Shown here: piece after piece, positions 8,228 through 17,122 of the stretch
Layout: each line of letters starts with the position of its first letter
Position numbering within the stretch: position 1 is the stretch's first letter
Assembly (NCBI RefSeq): GCF_025147765.1
Contig: NZ_CP102265.1
Location: forward strand, 3,323,001 to 3,387,000
From: Blautia obeum ATCC 29174
GTDB taxonomy: Bacteria > Bacillota > Clostridia > Lachnospirales > Lachnospiraceae
DNA length: 64,000 nt
Reading direction: 5' to 3'
Position numbers and translations under genes: made by a program
Notes under the pieces: generated by a model
Database searches by the model: none
The model's input: only the letters and a program-made list of their open reading frames with translations
Told to the model about the DNA's origin: nothing

Positions 8228-9427
8228 AAGTCTTTCCTTAAAATCCATATAACCAAACTCTGTAAGCTGCTGCATCGTATTGTCAGCATGTCTGAGCCAG
8301 ATATTCGGCAATGACATTCCGTTAAAGGTGTTATTTTTACATGTAGTATAGATGGCCATGTCTCCAAACATCAGAAGATCTCCATATTCCGGAAGCTGTC
8401 GGAATTTATACTCTCCGATCACATCTCCTGACAGGCAGGTCGACCCTCCAAGGCGAACAGTGATTCCACCCTCTTCTGTCTCATCTGTTCCCAAAAGTGG
8501 CGGAAGATAAGGCATTTCCAGTACATCCGGCATGTGACAGGCTGCGCTGGCATCCACGATTGCAATCTGTGTCTCTCCGTTTTTCAGAACATCCAACACG
8601 CTGGTCAGCAAGAATCCTGCATTTAATGCCCACGCTTCTCCGGGCTCAAGATAAACCTCTGCCTTCCATTCCTCTTGTACCATCCGGATACAACGTTCCA
8701 GTCTTTCAATATCGTAACCTGGTCTTGTGATATGGTGGCCGCCGCCAAAATTGATCCACTTTACTCTGGAAGCGAGATCACCAAAATGCTTCTTTACTGA
8801 AACAAGAGTTGTCTCCAGATCATCGGAATCCTGCTCGCAGAGAGTATGGAAGTGAAGGCCATCGAGTAAATCCAAAAGTTCCGGATTTTTCTGAAATGCT
8901 TCATCCCACTGTGCTCTTGTCGTACCCATACGGCTTCCCGGAGCACAGGGATCATAGATATCATGTCCTTCCTGAGTAGAACATTCCGGATTGATCCGCA
9001 ATCCGACGCTCTTTCCTGCTACTTTTGCCTTTGCACCAAAACGAAGGAGCTGCGATGGTGAATTAAACACGATATGATCCGCATATTGAAGAAGTTCTTC
9101 AAAATCATCGGCCCGGTAGCCTGCACAGAATACATGAACCTCTTTTCCCGGCATTTCCTCTGCTCCGAGTCGTGCCTCAAACAGTCCGCTGGCCTCCGTA
9201 CCTGCAAGATACGGCTCAAAAAAACGATAGCAGTCATAATTGCTGAATGCTTTCTGTGCCAGGAGCATCTTACAGCCTGTTCGCTCAGACACTTCACCGA
9301 GCAGTTTTGCATTTTTTATGAGTGCTTTTTCATCTAGGATGTAGCAGGGTGTTTTTAGATTCTGGAATTCCGGCGGGATCATTCCGCCGGTGGCTGTAAA
9401 CGGAGCTCTTTTATCCAACCCTTCCAT
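8213..9427 (-). CDS. nspC: carboxynorspermidine/carboxyspermidine decarboxylase
   Basis: A PLP-dependent fold-III decarboxylase of 404 residues that removes the carboxyl group from carboxy(nor)spermidine, the last step of the alternative triamine pathway. The PLP lysine lies in LLAQKAFSNY (about residue 59), the HFHTLCE motif and the glycine-rich INFGGGHHIT phosphate-binding loop follow, and the CLSGDVIGEYKF segment carries the second-subunit active-site Cys and Asp. Its ATG shares one base with the stop of the dehydrogenase gene (TGATG), a coupled arrangement that fits consecutive steps. A start 15 codons later (MIPPEFQ) is possible. Confidence 0.93.
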   Translation of the reverse strand: MEGLDKRAPFTATGGMIPPEFQNLKTPCYILDEKALIKNAKLLGEVSERTGCKMLLAQKAFSNYDCYRFFEPYLAGTEASGLFEARLGAEEMPGKEVHVFCAGYRADDFEELLQYADHIVFNSPSQLLRFGAKAKVAGKSVGLRINPECSTQEGHDIYDPCAPGSRMGTTRAQWDEAFQKNPELLDLLDGLHFHTLCEQDSDDLETTLVSVKKHFGDLASRVKWINFGGGHHITRPGYDIERLERCIRMVQEEWKAEVYLEPGEAWALNAGFLLTSVLDVLKNGETQIAIVDASAACHMPDVLEMPYLPPLLGTDETEEGGITVRLGGSTCLSGDVIGEYKFRQLPEYGDLLMFGDMAIYTTCKNNTFNGMSLPNIWLRHADNTMQQLTEFGYMDFKERLGSRE

Positions 9428-10686
9428 CAGTCTACCAGCTTTGGATCGTGGCTTTCGCTGCGTGGCAGACCATAACGGTCAAGTGCATCCAGGAACGGAT
9501 CTGGATCAAATTCTTCTACAGTATACACACCTGGTCTGATCCATTTTCCGGTCAGCATCATAAGTGCTCCGCACATTGCCGGAACACCTGTTGTATAGCT
9601 GATTGCCTGGCTTCCTACTTCGTGGTAGCATTCCTGATGATCACATACATTGTAGATATAGTAGGTTTTTTCTTTTCCATCTTTTACACCTGTAAAGATA
9701 CATCCAATATTTGTTTTTCCTTTTGTACGTGGTCCAAGGCTTGCAGGATCCGGAAGCAGTGCTTTCAAAAACTGGATCGGAACGATTTCCTGTCCATTGT
9801 ACTGAATCGGTGTTGTGGAAAGCATTCCTACATCTTCAAGGCAACGCATATGATCCAGATAACTCTGTCCAAAAGTCATGAAGAAACGAATACGTTTTAC
9901 ACCCGGGATTGTTTTTGCAAGAGACTCAATCTCCTCATGGTGGAGCAGATACATATCCTTGTCTCCAACCTGGTCAAAGTTATATTCTCTCTTGATATCC
10001 ATCGGCGGGATTTCTACCCAGTGTCCGTTTTCCCAGTAACTTCCCGGTGCACTTACTTCACGAAGATTGATCTCCGGGTTAAAGTTTGTTGCAAATGCAT
10101 ATCCATGATCACCGCCGTTGCAGTCCAGGATATCGATGGTATCAATCTGATCAAATTCATGCTTTAATGCATAGGCACAGTAAGCCTGTGTAACACCCGG
10201 GTCAAATCCACATCCAAGAAGTGCTGTAAGTCCTGCATCTTCGAATTTTTTACGGTATGCCCACTGCCAGGAATAATCAAAGTATGCGGAAAATCCTTCT
10301 TCTTTGCAGCGTTTTTCATAGATGGCACGCCACTCCGGATCATCGGTATCTTCCGGCTCATAGTTTGCTGTATCCATATAGTTTACACCACATGCCAGAC
10401 ATGCATCCATGATCGTCAGGTCCTGATAAGGAAGTGCGATGTTCATTACCAGATCTGGTTTGTAGCTGTTGATCAGTTCGATCAGCTGATCCACATCATC
10501 TGCATCCACCTTAGCTGTAGTAAGAACGGTTTTTGTCTTTCCTTTCAGTTTTTCTACAAGTGCATCACATTTTTCCTTTGTACGGCTTGCAATACACATT
10601 TCTGTGAATACCTCATCAACCTGGCAGCATTTCTGAATTGCCACACTGGCTACTCCTCCGCAGCCGATCACTAATACTCTACTCAT
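9427..10686 (-). CDS. carboxynorspermidine/carboxyspermidine dehydrogenase (saccharopine-dehydrogenase-like)
   Basis: A 419-residue NAD(P)H oxidoreductase of the LYS1/LYS9 family, with the N-terminal Rossmann loop VLVIGCGGVASVAIQ and the family segments NIALPYQDLTIMDACL and DTANYEPED. Next to nspC it is best read as the enzyme that condenses aspartate semialdehyde with putrescine or diaminopropane and reduces the Schiff base to the carboxy-triamine. True saccharopine dehydrogenase is less likely because no lysine-catabolism genes are present. The start has AAAAGGAG at good distance. It follows speB after a 47-base gap. Confidence 0.9.
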   Translation of the reverse strand: MSRVLVIGCGGVASVAIQKCCQVDEVFTEMCIASRTKEKCDALVEKLKGKTKTVLTTAKVDADDVDQLIELINSYKPDLVMNIALPYQDLTIMDACLACGVNYMDTANYEPEDTDDPEWRAIYEKRCKEEGFSAYFDYSWQWAYRKKFEDAGLTALLGCGFDPGVTQAYCAYALKHEFDQIDTIDILDCNGGDHGYAFATNFNPEINLREVSAPGSYWENGHWVEIPPMDIKREYNFDQVGDKDMYLLHHEEIESLAKTIPGVKRIRFFMTFGQSYLDHMRCLEDVGMLSTTPIQYNGQEIVPIQFLKALLPDPASLGPRTKGKTNIGCIFTGVKDGKEKTYYIYNVCDHQECYHEVGSQAISYTTGVPAMCGALMMLTGKWIRPGVYTVEEFDPDPFLDALDRYGLPRSESHDPKLVD

Positions 10687-10733
10687 AATTTTTCTCCTTT
10701 TTTATGTTGATATATTACTGTTTTCTATTAATA

Positions 10734-11591
10734 TTATTTTGCAATTGCCAGAAGCAGTTCACGAAGAACCTTGCAGGCTGTTGCAGTTGAAACACCACTC
10801 ACATCCAGCATAGGAGCCAGTTCATTGACATCTGCTCCTACCACGTTCGTCTGAGAAACAATGCGGATTGCTTTAAGAAGCTCTAAAAAGCTCACGCCGC
10901 CTGCCTCCGGAGTCCCTGTTCCCGGAAATACTGACGGGTCCATACAATCCAGATCAATCGTAAAATACACCGGAACCTGTTTCTCTTTCAGCTCTCTGAC
11001 TGTTTCTTCCAGTCCTTCAAAAGTAAACGGATGAAAATCTGTGTGTCTGGAAGCAAACTGAAATTCTTCTCTCTCTCCACTTCGGATACAGAACTGATGG
11101 ATATGGCCGTCTCCCACAATTTCATGGCATCTTCGAAGAACACAGGCGTGACTTAATTTTGCTCCGAGATAATCATCTCTCAGATCTGCATGAGCATCAA
11201 AATGAATAATATGAAGATCCGGATATTTTGCAGCTGCGGCACGCACTGCTCCCAATGTTACCAGATGTTCTCCTCCCAGAAGCAGTGGGAATTTTCCTGC
11301 TTTCAAAATTTCTTCTGCTCTCTTTTGAATGTCTGAAAGTGCTATTTCACTGCTTCCAAAGCAAAGCTCCAGATCTCCGCTGTCAAATACGCTGATGTCT
11401 ATAAGGTCTTTATCCTGATACGGACTGTAGGTCTCCAGGCCAAAACTCTCATGGCGCATGGCTGATGGACCAAAGCGGGCACCCGGACGAAAACTTGTTG
11501 TAGAATCAAACGGCGCACCATAAAGAACAATGGATGCTTCCTCAAAACTGCTTTCGCAGCCGATAAAAGTTTCTATATTAGGTAAGATCAT
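10734..11591 (-). CDS. speB: agmatinase (ureohydrolase family)
   Basis: A 285-residue Mn2+ ureohydrolase that splits agmatine into putrescine and urea. The metal-binding motifs are all present: GGEHLVT, HFDAHADLRDDY (about residues 130-145) and TIDLDCMDPSVFPGTGTPEAGG (about 215-236). The order speA-speE-speB gives the route arginine to agmatine to putrescine. Start by ATG 11591 behind GGAGG, only 3 bases past the speE stop. Arginase or formiminoglutamase is less likely given the operon. Confidence 0.93.
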   Translation of the reverse strand: MILPNIETFIGCESSFEEASIVLYGAPFDSTTSFRPGARFGPSAMRHESFGLETYSPYQDKDLIDISVFDSGDLELCFGSSEIALSDIQKRAEEILKAGKFPLLLGGEHLVTLGAVRAAAAKYPDLHIIHFDAHADLRDDYLGAKLSHACVLRRCHEIVGDGHIHQFCIRSGEREEFQFASRHTDFHPFTFEGLEETVRELKEKQVPVYFTIDLDCMDPSVFPGTGTPEAGGVSFLELLKAIRIVSQTNVVGADVNELAPMLDVSGVSTATACKVLRELLLAIAK

Positions 11592-11594
11592 AAA

Positions 11595-12449
11595 TTAATC
11601 CTCCACTTCTTTCAGCATGTCTTCCAGAAAAGCCGGAAGATAAAATGCCCCTTTATGGAGTCTGGTCGTATAGTAACGTGTACGGAGATTTAATGCATTC
11701 CATGCCTCTGCATCCAGGTCATCCACCGGATGATATTTTTTACTTGCAAATCCGAACAGCCAGTAACCTGCAGCAAAGGTTGGGATATGTGCCTGGTAAA
11801 CACGGCTGATCTGGAAGGTGCTGGCAATCCTTTTATGACTGCGCTGCATGGCATGTGCATCTTCTGCGTAGAACGGGCTTCCCTGCTGGTTTACCATAAT
11901 CCCGTCATCCTTCAGTGCATTGTAACAGTTTCCATAAAATTCACGGGTAAACAATCCTTCAGACGGACCAAACGGGTCAGAAGAATCCACGATGATCAGA
12001 TCATATTTTGCTTCGCACCTTCGGATAAATCTCAGCGCATTTTCATAATGAAGATGTACTCTTCGGTCATCCAGTCTGCAGGCATTTCCCGGAAGATAGG
12101 CACGACAGGCCTCAACAACCATCGGGTCCATTTCTACCAGATCAATGTGACGTACTCTGTCATATCTGGTCAGTTCACGGACAACGCCGCCATCTCCGGC
12201 ACCGATCACCAGAATATCTTTTGCTTCTTTATGGACCGACATCGGCACATGCGTGATCATCTCATCATAAATAAATTCGTCACGCTCTGTCAGCATTACA
12301 TTTCCATCCAGAGTCAGAACACGACCAAATTCCGGTGTCTCAAAAATATCAATTCTCTGATACTCACTCTGTCTGGAATAAAGCTGGCGGTTTACCCGGA
12401 TACTGTGTTTCACATCCGGTGTATGAAATTCTGAAAACCACATTTCCAT
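11595..12449 (-). CDS. speE: polyamine aminopropyltransferase (spermidine synthase)
   Basis: An aminopropyltransferase of about 284 residues that would transfer aminopropyl from decarboxylated SAM to putrescine. Motifs: the N-terminal beta-hairpin domain, the gatekeeper region GNVMLTERDEFIYDEM, the methyltransferase-like loop VIGAGDGGVVREL, the acidic residue in DLVEMDP, and the catalytic VDSSDPFGP. The start is ATG 12449, eight bases behind GGGAGG; an ATG two codons upstream overlaps the speA stop but sits too close to that site. No speD (SAM decarboxylase) is visible in the window, so either speD lies elsewhere or the nspC route carries the triamine flux. Confidence 0.9.
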   Translation of the reverse strand: MEMWFSEFHTPDVKHSIRVNRQLYSRQSEYQRIDIFETPEFGRVLTLDGNVMLTERDEFIYDEMITHVPMSVHKEAKDILVIGAGDGGVVRELTRYDRVRHIDLVEMDPMVVEACRAYLPGNACRLDDRRVHLHYENALRFIRRCEAKYDLIIVDSSDPFGPSEGLFTREFYGNCYNALKDDGIMVNQQGSPFYAEDAHAMQRSHKRIASTFQISRVYQAHIPTFAAGYWLFGFASKKYHPVDDLDAEAWNALNLRTRYYTTRLHKGAFYLPAFLEDMLKEVED

Positions 12450-12451
12450 TG

Positions 12452-13921
12452 TCATTCCCTCCCTGTCAGAACATTCAGTCTCAAAATATCTGGATCTTCC
12501 GGTCCTGTCATATTACAGCCCTTTGCTTTGGCATACTCAATATAATCCAGGATCTCTGCTGTGATACGTTCTCCCGGTGCTAGAATCGGAATTCCAGGCG
12601 GGTAGCACATTACAAATTCACTGCAGACCTTACCCTCGGTTTCACGAAGCGGCAGGCTGCATTTGTCCGCATAAAAAGCATCCTGCGGGCTGGTCACTAC
12701 CTGTGGATCAATATATTCCTGGCTCAGAAGTCCTGAACCATCTGTCTGAAAACGTCTGCGTATCTCTGCGAGCGCGCTCACAAGCCGCTCTACTTCCTGC
12801 GCACGGTCTCCAATGGAAAGATACGCAAGAATATTACCGATATCTCCAAACTCTATCTGAATATCATATTCGTCACGCAGAATATCGTACACTTCGATTC
12901 CAGCAAGTCCGATATCCAGCGTATGTACACTCAGTTTCGTTATATCAAAATCAAAAACGGAATCTCCGTTTACCAGTTCTTTGCCAAACGCATAATAACC
13001 GCCGATCGCATTGATTTCCTCTCTGGCGTATTCTGCCATATCGGCTACCTGGTGAAAAATCTGACGGCCGCGCTGTGCAAGGTTTCTTCTTGAAATATCA
13101 AGGCTTGACATAAGAAGATAGCTTCCTGAGGTCGTCTGTGTCAAGTTGATGATCTGGCGCACATATCCTGCGTGTACGTCCGGACCAGTAAGAAGAAGGC
13201 TTGACTGTGTAAGACTTCCTCCACTCTTATGCATGGACACAGCTGCCATATCTGCACCTGCTGCCATGGCAGAAACCGGAAGACCTCCTCCAAAATAAAA
13301 ATGCGTTCCATGTGCCTCATCTGCCAGGCAAAGCATTCCTGCATCATGGGCCATCTTGACGATTGCACGCAGATCACTGCATATTCCATAATAAGTCGGA
13401 TTGTTTACCAGTACTGCAACTGCCTTTGGATGTTCTTTTATTGCTTTCTCCACTTGTTCCCTTTTCATTCCAAGGGAAATTCCGAGCCGCTGATCCACCT
13501 CCGGGTTTACATAAACAGGAATCGCACCGCATAAAACAAGTGCATTCAAAACACTCCTGTGGACATTACGAGGCAGTATAATCTCATCTCCACGTTTGCA
13601 GGCAGTCAGGACCATCGTCTGTACGGAACTTGTCGTGCCTCCTACCATCAAGAATGCATGTGCTGCTCCAAAAGCATCTGCTGCCAGTTCTTCTGCCTCC
13701 CGTATTACTGATACCGGATGGCAGAGATTATCCAGTGGCTTCATACTGTTAACATCGACACCTACACATTTTTGTCCCAGAAATTCTGTCAGTTCCGGAT
13801 TGCCTCTTCCTCGTTTATGGCCAGGTACATCAAATGGTACAACCCTCATACGACGGAAAGTCTCCAGAGCTTCATGTATTGGTGCATGATTCTGGTTTAA
13901 TTTAAAACGACTTCCTTTCAT
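12452..13921 (-). CDS. speA: biosynthetic arginine (Orn/Lys/Arg) decarboxylase, fold-I PLP type
   Basis: A decarboxylase of about 489 residues closely resembling Bacillus SpeA in length and layout. It shows DVPGHKRGRG near the N-terminus, VGGTTSSVQTMVL, the PRNVHRSVLNAL loop, LADEAHGTHF, the PLP lysine in VSMHKSGGSLTQSSLL, and the C-terminal YPPGIPILAPGE motif. It should convert arginine to agmatine, since speB follows; lysine decarboxylase is the alternative within the family. The start is the second of two adjacent ATGs (13924 and 13921) behind GGAGG; the frame stays open upstream to a GTG at 13972 without homology. It is the first gene after the long leader RNA. Confidence 0.92.
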   Translation of the reverse strand: MKGSRFKLNQNHAPIHEALETFRRMRVVPFDVPGHKRGRGNPELTEFLGQKCVGVDVNSMKPLDNLCHPVSVIREAEELAADAFGAAHAFLMVGGTTSSVQTMVLTACKRGDEIILPRNVHRSVLNALVLCGAIPVYVNPEVDQRLGISLGMKREQVEKAIKEHPKAVAVLVNNPTYYGICSDLRAIVKMAHDAGMLCLADEAHGTHFYFGGGLPVSAMAAGADMAAVSMHKSGGSLTQSSLLLTGPDVHAGYVRQIINLTQTTSGSYLLMSSLDISRRNLAQRGRQIFHQVADMAEYAREEINAIGGYYAFGKELVNGDSVFDFDITKLSVHTLDIGLAGIEVYDILRDEYDIQIEFGDIGNILAYLSIGDRAQEVERLVSALAEIRRRFQTDGSGLLSQEYIDPQVVTSPQDAFYADKCSLPLRETEGKVCSEFVMCYPPGIPILAPGERITAEILDYIEYAKAKGCNMTGPEDPDILRLNVLTGRE

Positions 13922-13981
13922 CATTCCTCCAATTCCAGTTTCCTTTGTATCAACCCTTAATCTACATTCCACAGACTGAAT

Positions 13982-14018
13982 AAAAAAAGCAGGTCAGGGC
14001 ACTAAGCCACAAACCTGC
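13982..14018 (-). terminator. terminator closing the polyamine-operon leader
   Basis: On the minus strand GCAGGT pairs with ACCTGC around an inner GGC/GCC helix, and seven T follow. It lies 61 bases before the speA start and about 280 bases after the promoter, the position expected for riboswitch-type or attenuation control. Confidence 0.85.
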
Positions 14019-14297
14019 GTTTGATCTATATCCGCATGCGTATCAGAGTCTATATAGCAATCATACTTTTACTACTCTTATTGATCGTTTCACAAGTCTG
14101 CGCTTTGGGCGCATCTCGGTTATCAAAGGAACCTACTTATAAAATTTGAGCTTTTAACTCAATCAATAAGGTAACCAAAGTTACCATAATCGGCAGTGGA
14201 CCCGGCTGTCCGTATGGCCTTAACCCTGATGGGTGGTCCAAAACAATTGCTTTGAAAAGACTCTGTCTGTTACTCTGCATCTTCGTCTCTCAAAATC
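13982..14297 (-). ncRNA. structured 5' leader RNA of the polyamine operon, candidate riboswitch/attenuator
   Basis: Transcription from the consensus promoter at 14304-14332 would give a leader of over 300 nt before speA. By eye it folds into a three-way junction (closing stem 14235-14240 with 14197-14202; hairpin CCC-ATCA-GGG at 14224-14233; a second GGC/GCC arm at 14204-14218). It is followed by strong local hairpins at 14170-14185, 14146-14162 and 14099-14113, and then the terminator. No open reading frame with a ribosome site stands out. I do not recognise the T-box GGUNACCGCG signature, nor the conserved cores of the lysine, guanidine-I, SAM-I, cobalamin or c-di-AMP classes. The 3' position and terminator suggest ligand- or translation-dependent control of polyamine synthesis. 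Confidence 0.6.
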
Positions 14298-14303
14298 GAA
14301 TTT

Positions 14304-14332
14304 ATCATAACACGTAAAAAAAACGCTGTCAA
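14304..14332 (-). promoter_or_regulatory. sigma-70 promoter of the polyamine operon
   Basis: On the minus strand TTGACA (14332-14327) is separated by exactly 17 bases from TATGAT (14309-14304). This is nearly perfect consensus, so basal initiation should be strong and control is expected downstream in the leader. Confidence 0.85.
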
Positions 14333-14361
14333 TGATTACTTAATTCACCACTTCACTGCGT

Positions 14362-14390
14362 TTTACATATATTTAATAAAATGCTATACT
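14362..14390 (+). promoter_or_regulatory. promoter of the plus-strand MATE gene
   Basis: TTTACA at 14362-14367 and TATACT at 14385-14390 with a 17-base spacer, about 35 bases before the MATE start. It diverges from the polyamine-operon promoter about 30 bases away. Confidence 0.75.
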
Positions 14391-14424
14391 CAGTTACAAT
14401 AATAACTCTAAGGACATGAATAAA

Positions 14425-15786
14425 ATGAAAAGAATTGACTTTGAAAACGGAAGCGTGACCGGAAATATTTTAGGTGCAACTCTGCCCATGCTAGTCGCTC
14501 AGATTTTAAATTTATTGTATAACATCGTTGACCGTGTCTATATCGCACGAATCCCCAAAGTAGGAACTACTGCACTTGGCGCAGTAGGACTTTGTTTTCC
14601 CATCATCGTGATCATCACGGCCTTCTCTAATCTGTTCGGAAGTGGCGGTGCGCCGCTGTTCTCCATTTACAGAGGAAAAAAACAGGAAAACACTGCCGTC
14701 CAGATCATGGATACTTCTTTTTCCATGCTCTGCATCTGCGGTGTTTTCCTGATGCTCATCGGCTTTCTGTTTGCCCGTCCAATCCTGGTCGTATTCGGTG
14801 CTTCTTCGAATGCCCTTACTTATGCTTATCCTTATATAATGATCTACCTGATTGGAACCTTGCCGTCTATGATCTCCATCGGAATGAATCCTTTTATCAA
14901 CGCCCAGGGTTATTCAACTATCGGTATGCTTTCTGTTGCCATCGGAGCTGTTGCAAACCTTCTGCTGGATCCTTTGTTTATCTTTGTCCTTGGTTTTGGA
15001 GTACAGGGAGCTGCGATTGCCACCATACTCTCTCAGACTTTATCCGCAGCTTTTGTACTGTTTTTCCTTACCAGAAAATCAGAATTAAGAGTCCGTCTTC
15101 TCAGGAAAAATGAAGTTCCGCAATGTACCGGTTACGCCAAAGATATTGTAAGTCTTGGCTCTGCCGGATTTATCATGCAGCTGACAAACAGCCTGGTAAC
15201 GATCTGCTGCAACAATGTACTATCTGTTACCGGAGGAGATATCTATATCTCTGTTATGACTATCGTCTCCAGTGTACGCCAGCTGGTAGAGACACCTCTT
15301 CATGCCATAAACGAGGGAGCCTCTCCGATTCTGAGCTATAATTATGGTGCATGTCGTCCAAAGCACGTACGCAAAGCCGGTGCTATACTGTCGGTCATGG
15401 TTCTCGTCTATACCGCTGTTACATGGAGTATGATCATTTTGATCCCGGAGTTTTTGATCCGAATCTTCAGCTCCGATACCGTGCTGCTGAAAGATGCAGT
15501 GATCGCATTAAAACAATATTTTGCAGCATTTATTTTTATGGATCTGCAGTACATCGGACAGACTGTATTTAAGTCTCTGAATAAGAAGAAATTTGCGATT
15601 TTCTTCTCCCTGCTCCGCAAAGTATTTATAGTCGTTCCGCTTACCTATCTGATGCCATATGCTTTACATATGGGAACCAAGGGCGTATTCCTTGCAGAAC
15701 CTGTATCAAATGTGATCGGCGGAAGTATCTGCTTTGTGACCATGCTCTGTACCGTACTGCCTGAACTTAAGAAGATGGAGAAGTAA
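14425..15786 (+). CDS. MATE family multidrug/metabolite efflux protein
   Basis: A membrane exporter of about 453 residues in the MATE family (MatE domain twice), with about 12 hydrophobic segments. Family features: GNILGATLPMLVAQILNLLYNIVDRVYIA in the first helix region, GSGGAPLFSIYRG, and the second-half counterpart TPLHAINEGASPILSYNYGA. It would export cationic drugs or metabolites using Na+ or H+. The start is ATG 14425, ten bases behind AAGGA; the ATG at 14416 is only one base from that site. Its 3' end overlaps the convergent MATE gene by 20 bases. Divergence from the polyamine operon invites the idea of polyamine export, but nothing in the sequence proves it. Confidence 0.9.
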   Translation: MKRIDFENGSVTGNILGATLPMLVAQILNLLYNIVDRVYIARIPKVGTTALGAVGLCFPIIVIITAFSNLFGSGGAPLFSIYRGKKQENTAVQIMDTSFSMLCICGVFLMLIGFLFARPILVVFGASSNALTYAYPYIMIYLIGTLPSMISIGMNPFINAQGYSTIGMLSVAIGAVANLLLDPLFIFVLGFGVQGAAIATILSQTLSAAFVLFFLTRKSELRVRLLRKNEVPQCTGYAKDIVSLGSAGFIMQLTNSLVTICCNNVLSVTGGDIYISVMTIVSSVRQLVETPLHAINEGASPILSYNYGACRPKHVRKAGAILSVMVLVYTAVTWSMIILIPEFLIRIFSSDTVLLKDAVIALKQYFAAFIFMDLQYIGQTVFKSLNKKKFAIFFSLLRKVFIVVPLTYLMPYALHMGTKGVFLAEPVSNVIGGSICFVTMLCTVLPELKKMEK

Positions 15787-17122
15787 CTGCTTTTTCTTTG
15801 CGATTCAGATAAATAAAGAATCCCACATTCAAAATAATTCCTGTCACAGTTGCCACCGGTGCGGCCAGACCGATCTTGGTCAGGCTTGCATTTGGCTGGA
15901 TACTCATATAGTATGCCAACGGCAATCGAACCAGAAGTGTCTGGACCAGTCCCTGGATCATAACCCAGACGGTCTTATTATTTCCATTGAAATAACCAAT
16001 CATACTGAACAGAATTGCAGTTACGATTGTCTCCGGTGCAAAACCTTTCAGATAGTCAAAGGCATTCTGGATAACTGAGGCATCGGTTGAGAAAATACCT
16101 GCGACTACATCCCCTTTAAACATCACAAGCACAAATACCAGGCATCCAACCACCAGTCCCACTCCGATTCCGGTAAACATGGACTGTTTTGCACGTTTTT
16201 TCTTTCCTGCACCTACATTTTGGGATACAAAGGACGCCATGGACTGCATCAGTGAACTTGGTACGAGCATTGCAAAGTTAACGATCTTGCAGGCCACCCC
16301 ATATCCAGAAGAGGCTTCCAGACCAAGTCGGTTGACAAAGGCACAGAGTGCCAGGAAGGAAAGCTGAGTCAGGAACTCCTGCAATGCAAGTGGCAAACCA
16401 ATCTGAAGAAATCTCTTACATTGTGGGTTCAGTCTGAAATCACTTTTTTTGATCGTAAACGGCAGATCTTTTTTGATAAGAAGAAGCACGGCAAATACAA
16501 CGCTGAGCGCCTGTGCTGTAACCGTTGCAATTGCAGCGCCTGCTGCATCCATATGAAATCCGGCTACCAGGACCATATCTCCGATCACATTTACGATACA
16601 TGCAACCAGTACAAAAAGCAGCGGTGACTTACTGTCTCCCAGCCCACGAAAAATTGCTGACAGCAGATTATAAGCTACAATGAAAAAGATTCCGCCACCG
16701 CAGATCCGTACATAACTGGAGGTAAGATCAACTGCCTCAGTCGGTGCCTGCATCAGTACAGAAATCGGACGTGCGAAGCACACCATTACAAAAAACAATG
16801 CTATTGAGATGATCGTAAATACAACAACGCCGCCACCTATGACAGCTCCAATTTTTTCCGGTCTTTTTTCACCAAGATAACGGGCGATCATGACCGTAAT
16901 TCCCATTGCAAACTGAACTACTACAAAGGTTACCAGGTTCAACACCTGGCTTCCGGTGGAAACTGCTGAAAGCCCTGATGTGGAACCAAATCTACCTACG
17001 ACCAGGAGGTCAACTGCACCATACGCAGCCTGCAGGATCAAGGCTCCAAGAACCGGCATCATAAATGCAACCAGTTTTTTCAGGATGCTTCCCTGTGTAA
17101 AATCTGCTTTATCGTTTGTCAT
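15767..17122 (-). CDS. MATE family efflux protein, MarR-linked
   Basis: A MATE-family exporter of about 451 residues with 12 hydrophobic segments, an N-terminal ILKKLVAFMMPVLGALILQAAYGAVDLLVVGRFG region, and GSQVLNLVTFVVVQFAMG. It is clearly distinct from the convergent MATE gene. The start is ATG 17122 behind AGGAG with 8-base spacing, inside the last codons of the MarR gene, so it is translationally coupled to its probable regulator. This MarR-MATE pairing is the usual drug-responsive efflux layout. The open frame begins 14 codons earlier but that part lies in the MarR gene. Confidence 0.9.
   Translation of the reverse strand: MTNDKADFTQGSILKKLVAFMMPVLGALILQAAYGAVDLLVVGRFGSTSGLSAVSTGSQVLNLVTFVVVQFAMGITVMIARYLGEKRPEKIGAVIGGGVVVFTIISIALFFVMVCFARPISVLMQAPTEAVDLTSSYVRICGGGIFFIVAYNLLSAIFRGLGDSKSPLLFVLVACIVNVIGDMVLVAGFHMDAAGAAIATVTAQALSVVFAVLLLIKKDLPFTIKKSDFRLNPQCKRFLQIGLPLALQEFLTQLSFLALCAFVNRLGLEASSGYGVACKIVNFAMLVPSSLMQSMASFVSQNVGAGKKKRAKQSMFTGIGVGLVVGCLVFVLVMFKGDVVAGIFSTDASVIQNAFDYLKGFAPETIVTAILFSMIGYFNGNNKTVWVMIQGLVQTLLVRLPLAYYMSIQPNASLTKIGLAAPVATVTGIILNVGFFIYLNRKEKAVTSPSS

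Noticed and set aside
13982..14297. T-box leader
   Set aside because: The GGUNACCGCG antiterminator sequence is missing and no specifier hairpin pattern is convincing; the downstream gene is not a typical T-box target.
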